DNA of 64,000 nt from Hymenochaete sp. R1 (Eukaryota > Basidiomycota > Agaricomycetes > Hymenochaetales > Hymenochaetaceae), in the NCBI GenBank assembly GCA_019400425.1, contig JAFREE010000059.1, forward strand, positions 62,001-126,000. The letters are read 5' to 3'. The notes under the pieces are model-generated. The model was not told where the DNA came from, searched no databases, and saw only the letters and a program-made list of their open reading frames with translations. Every line of letters begins with the position of its first letter. Within the stretch, counting starts at the first letter, position 1. Position numbers and translations under genes: made by a program. This document shows positions 22,471 through 35,059 of the stretch, piece after piece.

Positions 22471-25400
22471 ATGTATTCGGGGTACCGTTCGCGACAAAGT
22501 TATGATATCGACGGGGACGATGTTCACTACCCGACACGACCTGTCGACAAGGACAAGGCTGACTCTGAGCTAGTGGTAAACATTAAAAAGGCTACTAATG
22601 CCGACGAGACGGCACCTAAGCAAAAACATGTTAGGAGTATGTATATTTACTGTGCGCTCAAAAATACGTCTTGGATCTCATGTCGGTGTTGCAGAATGTA
22701 TTGTGTACACGTGGGACTACCACAGCTCTTTGGCATTCTGGACTGGATTGCGGGTTCAGCCTATCCTATCAGATGAAGTACAGACCTTCAAAGCTCTTAT
22801 TTCTGTGCACAAGGTTCTTCAGGAGGGCCATCCTGTCGTACGTCAAATCAACATTAAAGCGGCATGTAATCTGAATTGCTAGTCTAGACCATCAAAGAGG
22901 CGCACGGTCAGACGGGCTGGTTGGAAACATGCTCGAGAACAGTTGGAAGCGATAGTATGCGAGGTATGTAAAATCCCCTCTCTTTCAAGGCGAAAACTCA
23001 TCAAGCACAACAGGATACGGCCCGCTAATTCGAACATATGTTGCGTTTCTACTCTCTAAATTGAGATTCCATCGTGTGCGACCAGAGTTCAATGGCCTGT
23101 TCGAATACGAAGAATACGTTACACTGAAAGGTATAGACGATCCAAATGAAGGGTGAGAACTAAGCGTTCTCCTCGCAGCGCTGATTTAACATTTCTGTTT
23201 AGGTACGAGACCATCTCAGATCTCATGGGTCTTCAAGACCAGATCGATTCGTTCCAACGTATGATCTTTGCCCACTTCCGAAACTCTGCAAACAATGAGT
23301 GCCGGATATCTGCGCTCGTACCTCTCGTCAAGGAGAGCTGGGGTATCTATCGCTTCATAACGAGCATGCTGAGAGCAATGCACCGGCGTATGTCATCAAG
23401 CATCTGTAACGGATGTATAGTCGATTAATTGCGATTTAGGTACCGGGGCCGATGCTCTTGAACCTCTTCGGACTAGGTATAGCGCGCAACATCACAATTT
23501 GCGAAAGTTCTATTATGAATGCTCCAACCTGAAGTACTTGACTGGACTCATAAACGTACCGAAACTTGGCCAGGTGTGTGTGTGTGTCAGCGTTCGATGT
23601 AAAGGTATAACTTACCTGTTCATCAGGAACCTCCAAACCTCTTGGATAACGGTTCTGCACCGGATCTTCCAGCCCGCCCCACAACAACGACAGTGAAGAC
23701 ACCCCCTCCTAAGGCTCCAACACCCGATGTTTCAGAGCAGGCTCGAATCCTGAAGGAGTACGAAGACCAGCAAGCTGCTTTGAGGACCCAACAGGAAGCG
23801 GATGAGCGTGCGCGGCTGGAGCGAGAGCAGGCACAGCAAATGGAGTTTGAAGCGCGCCAGAGAGAGCAGGCCGAACGTGAAAGGATCGCTCAAGAGCAAC
23901 TTATGCAACAACAGTTTACTCAGTATAGCAACCAAGCCGCTCAACGGGTCCAGGAGTTGGAGCGCGAGCTCTTGGGCATGCGAGGTCAATATGAGCGTGA
24001 CCAACTGCTACTTGAGCAGTACGATCGCGTAAGTCACCTTTAACAGAGTCGCTAAGGGAATAATATTGATGCCAGAGAAATGACAGCGGGTGAAAGCTTT
24101 AGAAGGAGAAATGGGATCGATGAGCATGAACATTGGATCCCAGATGGCCTCCAAAGACGAGCTGATCAAACAGCTTCAAGATCAAGTCACACTATGGCGA
24201 AACAAGTACGAGGCACTCGCCAAGCTATACAGCCAGCTACGGACGGAACACCTCGACATGCTATCGAAGTTTAAACAGTTCCAATTGAAGGCAAACTCTG
24301 CTCAGGAAGCCATTGATAAAATGGAACGCATGGAGAGGGATATGAAATCAAAGAACCTGGAACTCGCCGACATGATCCGTGAGAGGGATCGAGCAAGATT
24401 CGACCTCGATCGTCAGAAGTCCAGCCACAAGGAAGAACTTGATCGTTTGAAGCGCGAAATCAACTTCGCAAATGAACGGGCGGAAGATGCAACGAGGTCA
24501 AAGAGTTCCGAAGTGTCCAGTGTCTTAGGTAAATACAACAGACAACTTAACGAACTTGAGGACTCTCTGAGGGTACGTTCCAATTTAGATCTTAAATTGA
24601 ATCAAATCAGTATTTGTTTTCTAATGTAGCTTTGATAGGCAAAGCAAATTCAAATCGACGACCTCTTGAAGAAGCTCGACGATACCACGCTCGATACTGA
24701 TCGTTTGCGTGATGAAAAGGATCAGGAGATTGCTATTCTCCAAGAGGGGATGGATGCTACTATCAAGCAATTACACGAATCACAACAGGTTCGTCCCTTG
24801 ATAAACATGTTTGATGAAGCTTACCCTTTGCAGGATCAATCGTTCGTGGATCAAGCCACCAATGCTCAAATTGATACTCTCATCCTGGACAATCGGAAAA
24901 AGCTCAACCAAATCATCGGTGCGTGATGTTTCGTATCGCTTAATTTAGTTTTGAAATTGTCTCAGACCTTGAACATCAGACTCCATCCTGCAGGCATGTG
25001 TACAAAAGATTGATGATGCGATTTATGAACTTGAATCACCTGCGCAAGCTGGCAATCTCAATTCTACGCCCGAATATACCCTTTCTATGGTCGAGAAGGC
25101 TATGAACAATGCCACGGACTTCGCAACGGTTTACAATCTCTACTTAGAAGGCGAAAAGGGAGGCGAACACGTTGAAGTGATCAAGTCAGCCAACGACTTT
25201 GCCCAATCCCTCACGGAAGTCCTTGTCAATACGAAGGGTGTTACTCGTCTAGCCAACGACGACGATGCTGTTGACAAGATTGTCAATGTAGCGAGGATTG
25301 GAGGGGACGTTGGTTTGCGTTTCTTCCTCAATCTGCAATCTTACAAACTCGAGCTGGTCCCAAAGAGCCAGCGGACTGATGTAGCCACACGCAACAACGG

Positions 25401-26217
25401 CGAGATCCGAGGCGCACTGACAAATCTCTCTGAAGTCATCGACAAACTTGTGCCCAAGGGCGCCAAGGGCTCGTCCTTATCTAAGGCCAATGGAGATATC
25501 GGTGATCTAGTCGAACAAGAGATGCTCAGCGCAGCCCAGGCTATTGAAGCCGCCACTCAACGCCTCCAGGAACTCATGGCCCGCCCTCGGGACTCGTCGC
25601 GTTTCAGCGCCGTTGACCTTCAAGTGCATGATTCCATCCTCGCCGCAGCTTTGCAGATCACGAATGCGATCGCTCGGCTTATACAGGCTGCGACGGATTC
25701 GCAACAAGAAATTGTCGCACAGGGACGTGGATCAAGTTCCAAACAGCAGTTTTATAAGCGCAACAACCGCTGGACGGAGGGTCTTATCTCTGCTGCCAAA
25801 GCCGTCGCGTTTGCCACGAACTTGCTCATCGAGAGTGCGGACGGCGTGCTGTCTGGTACCCACTCGCTTGAGCAGCTCATCGTCGCATCGAACGAGGTCG
25901 CGGCTGCTACGGCACAGCTCGTAGCTGCGTCGCGTGTGAAAGCGTCTTTGATGTCAAAGACACAGGAACGACTCGAGTTGGCCGCAAAGGCGGTCACGGA
26001 GGCAGTCAAAGCGCTCGTGCGCCAAGTCAAGGCCGTCTCATCGAAGCAGCTCGAAGAGGATATGCCGGACTTCAAAAACATGGCTGTGTTGGAGTTCAAG
26101 CGCCGAGAAATGGAGCAGCAAGTCGAAATTCTCAAACTTGAGAAGGACTTAGGTGCGGCGCGTCATCGTCTGGGTGCGATGAGGAGAGCTGGATATCACA
26201 CCGACGAGACCGATTAA
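22471..26217 (+). CDS. SLA2: Endocytic adaptor Sla2/End4 (HIP1R-like)
   Basis: Eleven exons (22471-22636, 22695-22837, 22888-22963, 23014-23152, 23203-23387, 23440-23573, 23627-24028, 24087-24572, 24639-24788, 24834-24918, 24980-26217), 1067 aa. Sla2 links clathrin-coated pits, via phosphoinositides and clathrin light chain, to actin. The ANTH domain covers roughly residues 25-285 (KATNADETAPKQKHVRKCI; TFKALISVHKVLQEGHP). A Pro-rich linker (TPPPKAPTPD) follows, then a long Gln/Glu/Arg-rich coiled coil around residues 340-640. The C-terminal I/LWEQ (THATCH) actin-binding domain is at about 820-1060 (GLISAAKAVAFATNLLIESADGVL; VASNEVAAATAQLVAASRVKA). Full length compared with yeast (about 970 aa). 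Confidence 0.94.
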
Positions 26218-26916
26218 AGGACTTATGTGTGGATTTCTGATAGGCGATGGTCGGAATTGATTCTCGTTACAAGTTCCTTTAATTTTACTGCTATGTACAC
26301 TTTGAGGAAAGATTGACTTTTATGCTTCTAACGTCACAAGGTTTGATGGTTTCTGTCATGAGCGCATATCGTTATGCATCAGAGCAGGATAGACGCCCGC
26401 GGCTGCGTATTATACAGGTATTTTCAAAGCTAAAAGAGATCCGGAGAAAGAAACAAGGAAAAAGAGCAAAACGAAAGGCGCGTCTATATCAATCAAAGAC
26501 ATAAGATAGAAAAACGAATAGGAACACAAAGAATGAATGAAGCGAGTCAGTGATGCATAGCGGGAAGGGAAAGAAGACGGAGAACACGTATTGTGATAGG
26601 GGGATAAGCGTAAACAATGTGAGAAATGGTATGAATCAACGAGGGACGAGAGCAAGGTGGAAGTATAGAGTAAATTACATTAGGGTGCTAAGAAAGTGTA
26701 AGTAAGAATGCAAGTTAGGAATAAAAAAAGGGAAGAGTCAGAAGCAAGACCGAGAAAGTGTAAGAAGTGAGCGGAGCAGCGGGCTTTGATCCAAGAGGCG
26801 TTAGATAGTAAGAAATGAGCGGAGAAACGGAAACTAGATACAAATATTTAAGCAGTCCTTCCAATTCTTCCCTCTGGTTCTGTCAGTTTACGAGCGTCGT
26901 AGACGCGTTACCCATT
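26218..26916. other. Convergent 3' intergenic region
   Basis: About 700 bp of A/G-rich DNA on the plus strand between the SLA2 stop and the stop of the Ser-rich orphan. It probably holds two 3' UTRs. Short open frames here have no recognisable content. Confidence 0.5.
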
Positions 26917-29900
26917 TCATAAATACTGTTCCGGAATGTCGATTGAACTACGCATTAGGTCGAGGGAGTCCTTCCCCGACTCGAGTATGAGGAAACTATC
27001 CTCTGGTACGGAAGACATTGGTTCTACAACTTTGGGAGGGAGGTGGTCTAGGATGTCGTCGTCAATGTTCAAGAAAGAGGGTTTCTTGAAGATCGATCCC
27101 CGGGCGGGGTTGTACGTCGACGAGGCAAGGGAGTCATGAGAAGGTTGTCGAGTGAGACCGTTTTCGAAGGAAGGGAGACGGTGTAGACGTGAGTTCGACT
27201 GTTGCGATGGGAGTGGCGGTGACATTATCCTGCCTTCTGAGCAAAGCCCCTCCGGGACGCTGTATTTGCTGTTGGAGAGGGAAGACGTGACAGCTCCTGC
27301 AGCTACCTTTCTTCGAGGCGGAGGAGGCAAAGCCGTAGGTGCGTAAAACATCGTTGATGTGGGTCTTTCGGGTAATGTTTCTTTTCTCTGGACCGACAAT
27401 GTATCCGCAGTCGACGGTCGCCCAGCATCCGAGCGTTTTGACGAACTTGAGAACTTCCGAGGGGCTATTTGCACTTGTGAGGCCGTCACTGGTCGCTCGT
27501 TCTGCAGTCTCTCCTGTATTGACCCGCTGGGATTCGAGAAGTATCGACGCCCAGTCGTGTCGGTGGTATGTTGGGAAGTTGTATCGTGACTTACCGGCAA
27601 GCTGAAATCGCTCTCCGCAAAAGAGAGGATTGATGTTACCCGCGAACGCATACTCTGCCTGTCAGTAGTATGACTGGCTCCATCCCAATACTCATCATCC
27701 GTTTCGTTCTCCGGACCCCCTTCAATCGAAAAGCGCATGGGAGGTATCGGTTCCTGGGTGTCCGCCAAGGCTTCCATCTGCGAGAGCAGCTCTTTCGGCG
27801 GAAGAATGTGCTGATCCAACGTCGCGGGTGTCTGCGACGTTGACGGTGAAACTGAACGTGGTACAGGGTCATCAAATATCGGGACAGAGCCACGAGTTGA
27901 ACCGGTGGCACTCGGCGCTGACGGCGCCTGTGAGTTTGAGGAGGACTGATGAAAGTGTCCAGAAAACATTCCGAGGCCGATCCCATGGGACTTCTTCCGC
28001 TCTCCCTCCAAAGTATGGTACCATCCATTTGAAGTGTCGGGCTTCTCCTTCTCATGTGTTGCACTCGAATCACGCCTCTCACGCCCATGAGACGAGAATA
28101 ATGACCGTTTCTTGTGAGTCTGCGGTGTTGTAGGCGGCCCCAGAGTCGTCGAAGAGCTCCCTCCTCCTGTGCTCGTCATAGACGAGTTTGTCAACCTCCG
28201 CTGGGACCCGTACGGCGAATTCGTGCTCGTGCTATCTCCCTTCGAATGCCTCGGAAGTGCCGCATCTGTCACAGATGCCGTATTGAACGAATTCGCATGT
28301 CGAAGCTGCTGCGGAAGCGGGGGTAAGGCGACCGATCCACCTGCCGCACGGGTGTTATGCATCGAACGCTGTTTTCTCAAAGCCCGTATACTATTAAACA
28401 CGGGCACACCGCCTTCTTCTGACACCAAATGCGCCGCCGACCCCAAACTCGCTTCTGAATCCACTCGTTCCCTTTCGTTTCGCGCGGCACTGATGAGCGC
28501 CGAGAGTGAAGACTGAGATAAACTTTTCTTGACCGAACGACGCGGCACAGGTGTCTCCCCCCGCCTCCCCAACGCATTCATAAGAGTTTGATTTGACGAC
28601 GTTGATGATTTCGATGTATGTGACGGCTGAGCCACGTGTTTATGCGGAGTAATTTCGTCTCTATCCCTGTAATGTCGTATCGAACTCGCAGGCGACCTCA
28701 CCACATCGTGTGGTATGTGATTCATGCCCTGGATTGGTAAGTACTCATCTACATCCCAATCGTCGAGGAAGTCATCGCTCTTGTGGGGGTGTGCGAAGTA
28801 TAAGCTCGCCGACGCAGAGGAAGATTCAGACGTGGACGGTGTCGAGGGAACCAGCGGCAAATCAAAGCTCACGATCGACGATGGATCGCCGTTTCCGGAT
28901 ACGGGGGAACTCAGCACCGATTCTGTCTCAGATACTGGTGAACGGAAAGTCAAAGGTGAAATTGACTGATCAGACGTTGCAGGTGTAGGGGGCAAGCCAG
29001 AGAAAGGAGGTGGAGCACGGGAAGGGGGCAATGGTCGAAGTCGCGAGGCGGAGACCTGACGACGGACTGAATTAGTTGGACCCACATTTCCTTGCACCGA
29101 AACGGAACCCGAAGATAAATTACGAGTCAACGAAGCAGTCGAAGAAAAAGACGTAACGACGGTAGGCGACGGCCGCCCGGTCGTGGTGCTCGAACTACCC
29201 GGGGATGATGAACGCCCCGACACACTCGCAGAAGCGGGTTTTGACATCCCTGGTGAGTGCGGCGAAAGTCGTGCAGTAGGGGAAGTGGCAGACGCGGTAT
29301 AATCGTGCCCAAAGGAGCCACTATTGCGCAGGCTCGCAATGCGATCTTTTGTACCACGCTCATCCTCAAACCTCCCAGCAAGGCCACTACCGCCACTGCT
29401 ACTCCCATCCGGATGTATATGTAATGCAGGTGAGCCGGTACGCGAAGTGGATCTCGATCTCGACCCCGGCGCTGCCATTGACGAAACATTAGCGGAAGGA
29501 GACGTAAATGACGGTCTTTGGGCAGACGACAACAAAGACGCTGTGAAAGGCCTTGGCACAGGTGGTATGTTCGTATCAGAGTAACGGGAGTCGCGACTTC
29601 GTATCTCGGTTGAGCCCAATCGTTCTACACTACTGATATCAATGATTGGATCCGTATCTCTGCTGAACCTGCTCTCGCTGGATTAAGTTCAGTGTCAGAC
29701 TTCGTCTATTGGAAATTAGCACAATGAAAAGACGCACGCTGATGAAACCCGCCTCTCCATGCCAGGCCTCTGGTCGTTTAAAAAACCCGCGACGGCCTTG
29801 GACTCCGACGCATAGTACGATGAGCCAGAGATACGTGGAGCACGAATGCCGGATTCGCCGGGCATGTGAGGATCAAGAATCGATGGGTCGGATAAAATAG

Positions 29901-30498
29901 AGATTCGGCGCGGGTCAGAAGCCAGGTAGCGTGAGTGCATTCCATCCTTGAAGTTCATCGCGGCACCTTTTTCCTGCTGACTGGCGAAGGTGAAAAGAGA
30001 CGGCTGGTAAGAAGTTCTGTGTCGGGAAAGTTGATCTGAGGGAGTCATAGGCTCATAGGCTTCTTCTGATGATGGGTAAGTGTATATAGACGGCTCCCCT
30101 GGAGACCGAGGGTCTGTCTGCGACGAGGCGTACGAGCTTGAAGTGATTGGGCGGGACGGGCGCGCAGGACGTCTAGGAGGTTCGTGGAGAGGTGGCGCAC
30201 TCACGGGCACATGAGATTGAGGAGGTTTCTGAAGAGGAAGAGGAGGGGAAGAAGGACCTGCGGGAATATCGATTGTTGGATGCCCTTTCTTCGACTTGAA
30301 GCCCATGACCGTGGCTAAAGTGTTGAACTTCCTATTCTGTTTCGTGGATCGTATCGACTTGTCGCTATGCGTACTGGAAGGCGTCGTGGGTGTCACTGGA
30401 GAGCTCGCCGACCTATAAGAAGCAGCTGGAATCTTCGAGCTAGACTTATTTGACCACCATTGCTGCTTGGACTGCGACGCATGGACAGCAGAAGACAT
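26917..30498 (-). CDS. Ser/Thr-rich disordered protein, 1173 aa (unrecognised)
   Basis: Two exons (30498-29738 and 29677-26917) joined by a 60-bp GT-AG intron in phase. Over 20% of residues are Ser, with many Thr, Pro and Arg. Dozens of Ser/Thr-Pro and Arg-x-x-Ser contexts are visible, so extensive phosphorylation by proline-directed and basophilic kinases is plausible. No globular domain is evident. Short ordered-looking motifs occur at the N-terminus (KFNTLATVMGFKSKKGHPTID), in the middle (DDWDVDEYLPIQGMNHIPHD) and at the C-terminus (FLNIDDDILDHLPPKVVEP; FLILESGKDSLDLMRSSIDIP). The acidic motifs near the end resemble docking peptides. It could be a polarity or cell-wall-signalling scaffold; that is inference from composition alone. 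Confidence 0.8.
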
Positions 30499-32753
30499 TC
30501 GGAGAAAAAAGCAGTAGCGATCACGCGAGAGACTATGAAAAGACAGACGAGGCGAGATGGATAATTCGGTGAGTTTTTGCAGGAGCTGGATTACTCTGTG
30601 AGCAAGCGACCGGTCGACTTTTTTGTCAATGATCTCTGCGCTAACGAACGTGGCGGTGGAGATTGGACGAAAACCGAGCGACGAGAGCGGGAGTACACAC
30701 CATGTGCGGTGCGATGATAGGAAGGAAGAAAGAAAAAAGAGATGGGCGACAAAAGGTCAGAATACGACGAAGATGACAGCAACCAAATCAAACACTCACA
30801 TATCGGCACAATAATGCTCCTCCCTACCGCTCCCTCAGGTTCTTGTGCCCTATGAAACGTGGTGCTAATCCCTTCTGAGTAGACCGCGTGCAAGAGAACA
30901 ACGAAGCGAAGCTGCTTGAGACCAACAAAAGCAAGATGAGGGATGTCTCATATGCTCGAAGACAGCAGCCTGGTGTCCGTATTGTCGTCTGATACGTGGA
31001 AGGGGGGCGGGCGGGCGATGGAGAGAGGGAGAGCAGGAGAAGGGACGAAAGGGAGCAGTCGCTAGGCGAAGGTGCGCAGGCACGCACTCGCCAAAGACTC
31101 CGTCTATCTTCTTTTCTGATCTGAAACATTTTTTCTTACTGAACTCCCTGCATTTACTCTCTTCTCTTCTCTCGTCCATCCAGAAGCTACGCTCGCAATT
31201 ACTTAAAGTTTTGTTCATGAAGAGGGAAAAAAAAACAAGAGCATCGGATTGCCTGAGGCGAACCGCCCGGGAGGGGGGGGGGGGATTCAACTTCCGGACG
31301 TTGCATGTCCATTTTCGAAGTTGCTTGGACTAGTACTAATGAGCTAATCTTGATTATATAACATACATTGATTATGTCATGCCCAACTCTAACTACTGCT
31401 AAAACTTGACCTCCGGAACCATCTCCGTTTCGATCTGAAACATATCAGTACGACAGAGTACAACTGTGTGTACAACTGTAACTGTAGTAGGTCGGCCACT
31501 ATGCCCAATTAATTGGCCCTCGCATATCTCCGCCCTTCACGCCGTAAACCACGTCAGCGTGTCCCTTCAGGTCGACATCTCACAACACGGCTTTGCCACA
31601 AGACCGTGCAATCTGCGCTCAAACACCTGGCGAGACAGCCGCAGTGCCCGTACTTTCACCAAGTTCTGACTATTTTTCGCACAAACAACCCACCCTTTCC
31701 GTTCAATACCGCCCGCTCATGCGTACCTCGGACGACTCGATGCGCAATGGAGGCGTCGCAAAGGCTCAGACATGGGCGCCCCCTGCGCCCCCACTCTTCA
31801 TCCACATCCATATTGTTCAGCCCCAGCGAACCCGATCGAAAAAGTCAAAGGTGCGATAGATAGGAATAGGTCAGGGGAGTTGCGAGAAGCTCAAGAAGCC
31901 TAAGAAGCCCGTGAAGCTTTCCAAACTCAGTAGGCCGCCAATGCGGCGGGTCCTGCAAGAAGTAGACTTCTTGCCGCTGCTTCGCCGATCCTACACCGTT
32001 CCGTAACCGGACTTTCGGAACGAGTAATAATTTGTCAAGTTCTTAAACTTCTGCACCTCCGTTCGGGGACGGATGAGTGTCGAAACAGTCTGCAGACCAC
32101 CAGACCTACCTCTTCGGTCCAATCTCGTAAGCTTTTACCGCGCATTCTCTCGATTTCGATTGGAATGAAGGATAGCCACTGTATCGACCCGGACTTCCCG
32201 GACCTATTTCGCGTTTACATTCAGTGCTCGATACAGTATACAGACTGTAAATACACGTCGACCAACTCACGTCTCTGCCTCAACACCCTACACAGCTCAA
32301 TTGTGAGAACGCGCCCGGCGAATCCGCTCAAACAACCATCAACGTCTCATGCAGACAGTGCCTCGACAGAGATCCACGAATCCCCAGGTTAGACATACCC
32401 CAGACCTTCTATACTAAACCGCTTCACTCGTTCGAAAAAATCAACAAAACGTATCACCCGGTTTCTTTGCACTATGACACTTGTTCCCGGAAAAGAAGTT
32501 GAACATTGCTTCGAATTCCTGAAAGGAACGTAACCCGCCTCATCCTCCTCCAAGTCGCTAATTGACATAAATGTCAAGAAACAGTAAAAGAACGAGCCGA
32601 GCGTACGTGATAAGGGCTAATGAAGGAAAAGGTTTTCTCGTGATCCAGTGGCGTCTCCGTACCCAATCGGCCATCATCATCTGTTGGACCAGTTAAGTTG
32701 CGCCGTACCTGTAGCATGCTGATTTCATACCTAAGCGATGCACTTTAGATCAG
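30499..32753. other. Long intergenic region with CT/GA tracts
   Basis: About 2.3 kb between the divergent Ser-rich orphan and the alpha-beta-barrel gene. It holds GA/CT-rich stretches (30700-31200) and a 12-G run at 31273-31284. Open frames such as 30865-31290 (-) and 31513-31863 (+) show only biased composition. It is likely to include a long or spliced 5' leader for the Ser-rich gene, but I cannot define exons. Confidence 0.45.
31273..31284. repeat. Poly-G tract (12 G)
   Basis: Second long G run of the window, in the same kind of purine-rich upstream DNA as the first. Outside supported coding sequence. Confidence 0.85.
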
Positions 32754-32760
32754 TATAAAA
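32754..32760 (+). promoter_or_regulatory. TATA box candidate
   Basis: TATAAAA 103 bp before the ATG of the alpha-beta-barrel gene, followed by a CT-rich leader. A strong-looking core promoter compared with most genes in this window. Confidence 0.55.
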
Positions 32761-32862
32761 GAGAGACGGGTGAGTGGTCTACTTGCATCCCATCTGGTCA
32801 TCCCAGAGCATTCTGATACTACGCATCGTCTTCTCCAACGGCCTCCCTATCTTTGACCCATA

Positions 32863-33570
32863 ATGTCCGCCGACGGCCCCAAAGCTATCCTCCTCACTTT
32901 CACCGAGCCAGGTGACAAAGTCTCAGAAGCCGAGTTCCACGAATGGTACAACAAAGAACATATCCCCCTCCGCACCGCGTTGCCCGACTTCCGCTCTGCC
33001 ACCCGTCTAGTCCAAACCGATAAGGTCGTGCCAAGTTGGGGTGCCATCTACGACATCACGTCGCCCGACTTCCTCAAATCCGCCGAGTACGCCGCAGTCT
33101 CCAAGACACGCAGCGAGCGCGAAGCCCGCCTGCTGTCGAACATGGCCTTCGTCGAGAAGCGCGTCTACGAGTGCCTCGCACGCTCGCCGAGAACGGTTAG
33201 CCCTACGTTCACTGCCTCCAAACCCGGTAACTTCCTGGTTATGGTGTCCTTCAGTATGCCGACGCCGGAAGCGGAGGAGGACTTGCACGGTTTCTATGAG
33301 CAGGAGCATATCGAGGCGCTGTCCAAGGTGCCTGGGTGGCAGCGTTCTCGTAGGTTTCAGTTGGTCGAAGCTAGCGCTAGCGGGTCGCTAGTAGAGCAGA
33401 ATGGGTACAAGCCGCCGCCCAAGTTCCTTATCATCAACGAATACGATAGTCCAGAAGCGATGAACACGAAGGAGTACGAGCAGGCACTGGACACGCCGTG
33501 GAAGGACAAGGTGATCACGCAAAACTCGGGCTTTGACAGACGGTACATGCAGGTACACAAGACCTTCTAA
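32863..33570 (+). CDS. Dimeric alpha-beta barrel (EthD-like) protein
   Basis: Single-exon gene, 235 aa, unusual among its intron-rich neighbours. It appears to contain two ferredoxin-like repeats. The first has FTEPGDKVSEAEFHEWYNKEHIPLR and the second has MPTPEAEEDLHGFYEQEHIEALSKV. Each carries the W/FYxxEHI element typical of the dimeric alpha-beta barrel superfamily that includes EthD and stress-induced enzymes. Such proteins act as small-molecule monooxygenases, isomerases or scaffolds; the substrate cannot be told from sequence. The lack of introns together with a clear TATA box suggests an inducible gene or a relatively recent acquisition, though GC content does not stand out sharply. 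Confidence 0.8.
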   Translation: MSADGPKAILLTFTEPGDKVSEAEFHEWYNKEHIPLRTALPDFRSATRLVQTDKVVPSWGAIYDITSPDFLKSAEYAAVSKTRSEREARLLSNMAFVEKRVYECLARSPRTVSPTFTASKPGNFLVMVSFSMPTPEAEEDLHGFYEQEHIEALSKVPGWQRSRRFQLVEASASGSLVEQNGYKPPPKFLIINEYDSPEAMNTKEYEQALDTPWKDKVITQNSGFDRRYMQVHKTF

Positions 33571-33780
33571 AGATTCTCTGAATGTGAGTGAAAGAGTCAG
33601 TTGTCACAAGCGAATCAATCTGATGCTTTGGGTCAAGCAACTCGCTTTCGGTAGTTGTTCGATAGATGGGTAGATCTGTACGTCGATAAATAATGTGATA
33701 TACGTAGAATAGGCCTAGAAGCGCAAAGAAAATCTGACTGATTACACACCAAGCATGCCACTAATAAAAAATTGAAGATA

Positions 33781-34764
33781 TCACAATCCTGCCCATAAAT
33801 CTTCCTGGTCCCGATCGTCTACACGAGGAGCAGGAAGCTCATTGGACTTGGCTGAAGGCCGTATAGCACCCTCTTCTTCGTCTCTTCCTTGAGCATCAAA
33901 AAGAACATTGTTTCGATTCCGATTTCGTGAAAGGGAACCCTCTTCGTCGTCGGGAAGATCGAGGTCCAGACTTAAACCCGGCCTCCTTGCATTTAGATCT
34001 ATGGGTCGTGGTCGCGAGAATATCGACTGACCAGACCTATTTAAACGAGAATGTTAGTAACTGAAGAGAAACAAAAATAAATCTAAGTTTAGATGACGCA
34101 CTGTCGCATTACAGATGCCAGCCGGATGAACTGAAGAATGTTCCGGCCCACGAGAAGCAACGTATCCAATAACTCCTCTTCTTTGCTCGTTGATCCACAT
34201 CCGGCAAATAGAATAAAGAGGACAGTGATGACGCAAAGGAAAGTGAGGATTAGGTCAATTATATTAAAAGGCGACTTCCAAAACCGCTGTTCGAAATAGA
34301 ATCCGCGATTACTCAAGGGTCATGATTAAAGAGCAAGAAACACGCACCCGACCAAACGCAAGAAAGCGCACGCTGACTTCAGCTATCATTGTTACATTTA
34401 TAATGATTTCAAGGACGTAGAAAGCTATCCCAGGGCACCCATCTTGCAAACTGAGGATTACTGTTGCAATAGACAATGCCGCCATGCCGAGATAAAGGAG
34501 TATGTATATTCGAGAGTACACGAATCGGTTGGCAATGCCTTGAGTAATCTCTTGTCGAGTAAGCGCATATAGTGATTTGGTCGGCCTACGAGAGCGCATG
34601 GATTGTGTAAGTTGTAGGTAAAGGTGTAGATGAAGGTGGAACGAAACGAACACGGGTTGAGTTGGCTGTTGGGGTGACGATGGGTGTAACGGCGCGGATT
34701 CCCCAGCGTCGATATCGTCCACGTCATTGTCATGTTCCGTATCGTGTACACGCTCTGGCGCCAT
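33781..34764 (-). CDS. Voltage-sensor-like four-helix membrane protein
   Basis: Three exons (34764-34348, 34286-34102, 34036-33781), 285 aa. An acidic N-terminus is followed by four hydrophobic segments. These are SRIYILLYLGMAALSIATVIL (S1-like), AFYVLEIIINVTMIAEVSVRFL (S2-like, with internal Glu), FNIIDLILTFLCVITVLFILF (S3-like, with the conserved Asp), and LLLVGRNILQFIRLASVMRQ (S4-like, three Arg). After S4 there is no pore helix pair, only a charged Arg/Asp-rich tail of about 85 residues. This is the layout of an isolated voltage-sensor or ion-transport-type domain, as in proton channels and some fungal orphans. S4 spacing is irregular for a classical sensor, so voltage dependence is inference. 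It diverges from CWC25 with 295 bp between starts. Confidence 0.75.
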
Positions 34765-35059
34765 CTCGGGTCGACTTTCTTGACCAAAACTACGCCCGTG
34801 TCGATACCAAGTTAAATGCGATAAGTGTAAGAAGTCAACCTACGATTTGTCTACGGCACGGTGCGCGCAGTCCGACACGAAAGAGTATAGCCTCTGTCGA
34901 TCATCCACCTACGTAATCAAGCACTGTGAATTGACTCACGGGACAACGCAACTCAACCACCAAGCCCTTTTAGCAGCGACAACCATCTTGCTGCAACTTT
35001 GCGTCTACTCGATTTTCTTCTTCTCCGTTATAATCTTGAACCGCACATAAAATTTCAAG

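Noticed and set aside
30865..31290. Minus-strand frames upstream of the Ser-rich gene
   Set aside because: Pro/Ser/Arg-biased composition from a GA/CT tract with no domain; better explained as leader DNA.
31513..31863. Plus-strand open frame of 116 codons
   Set aside because: A second frame over the same bases is equally open and neither shows a family signature.
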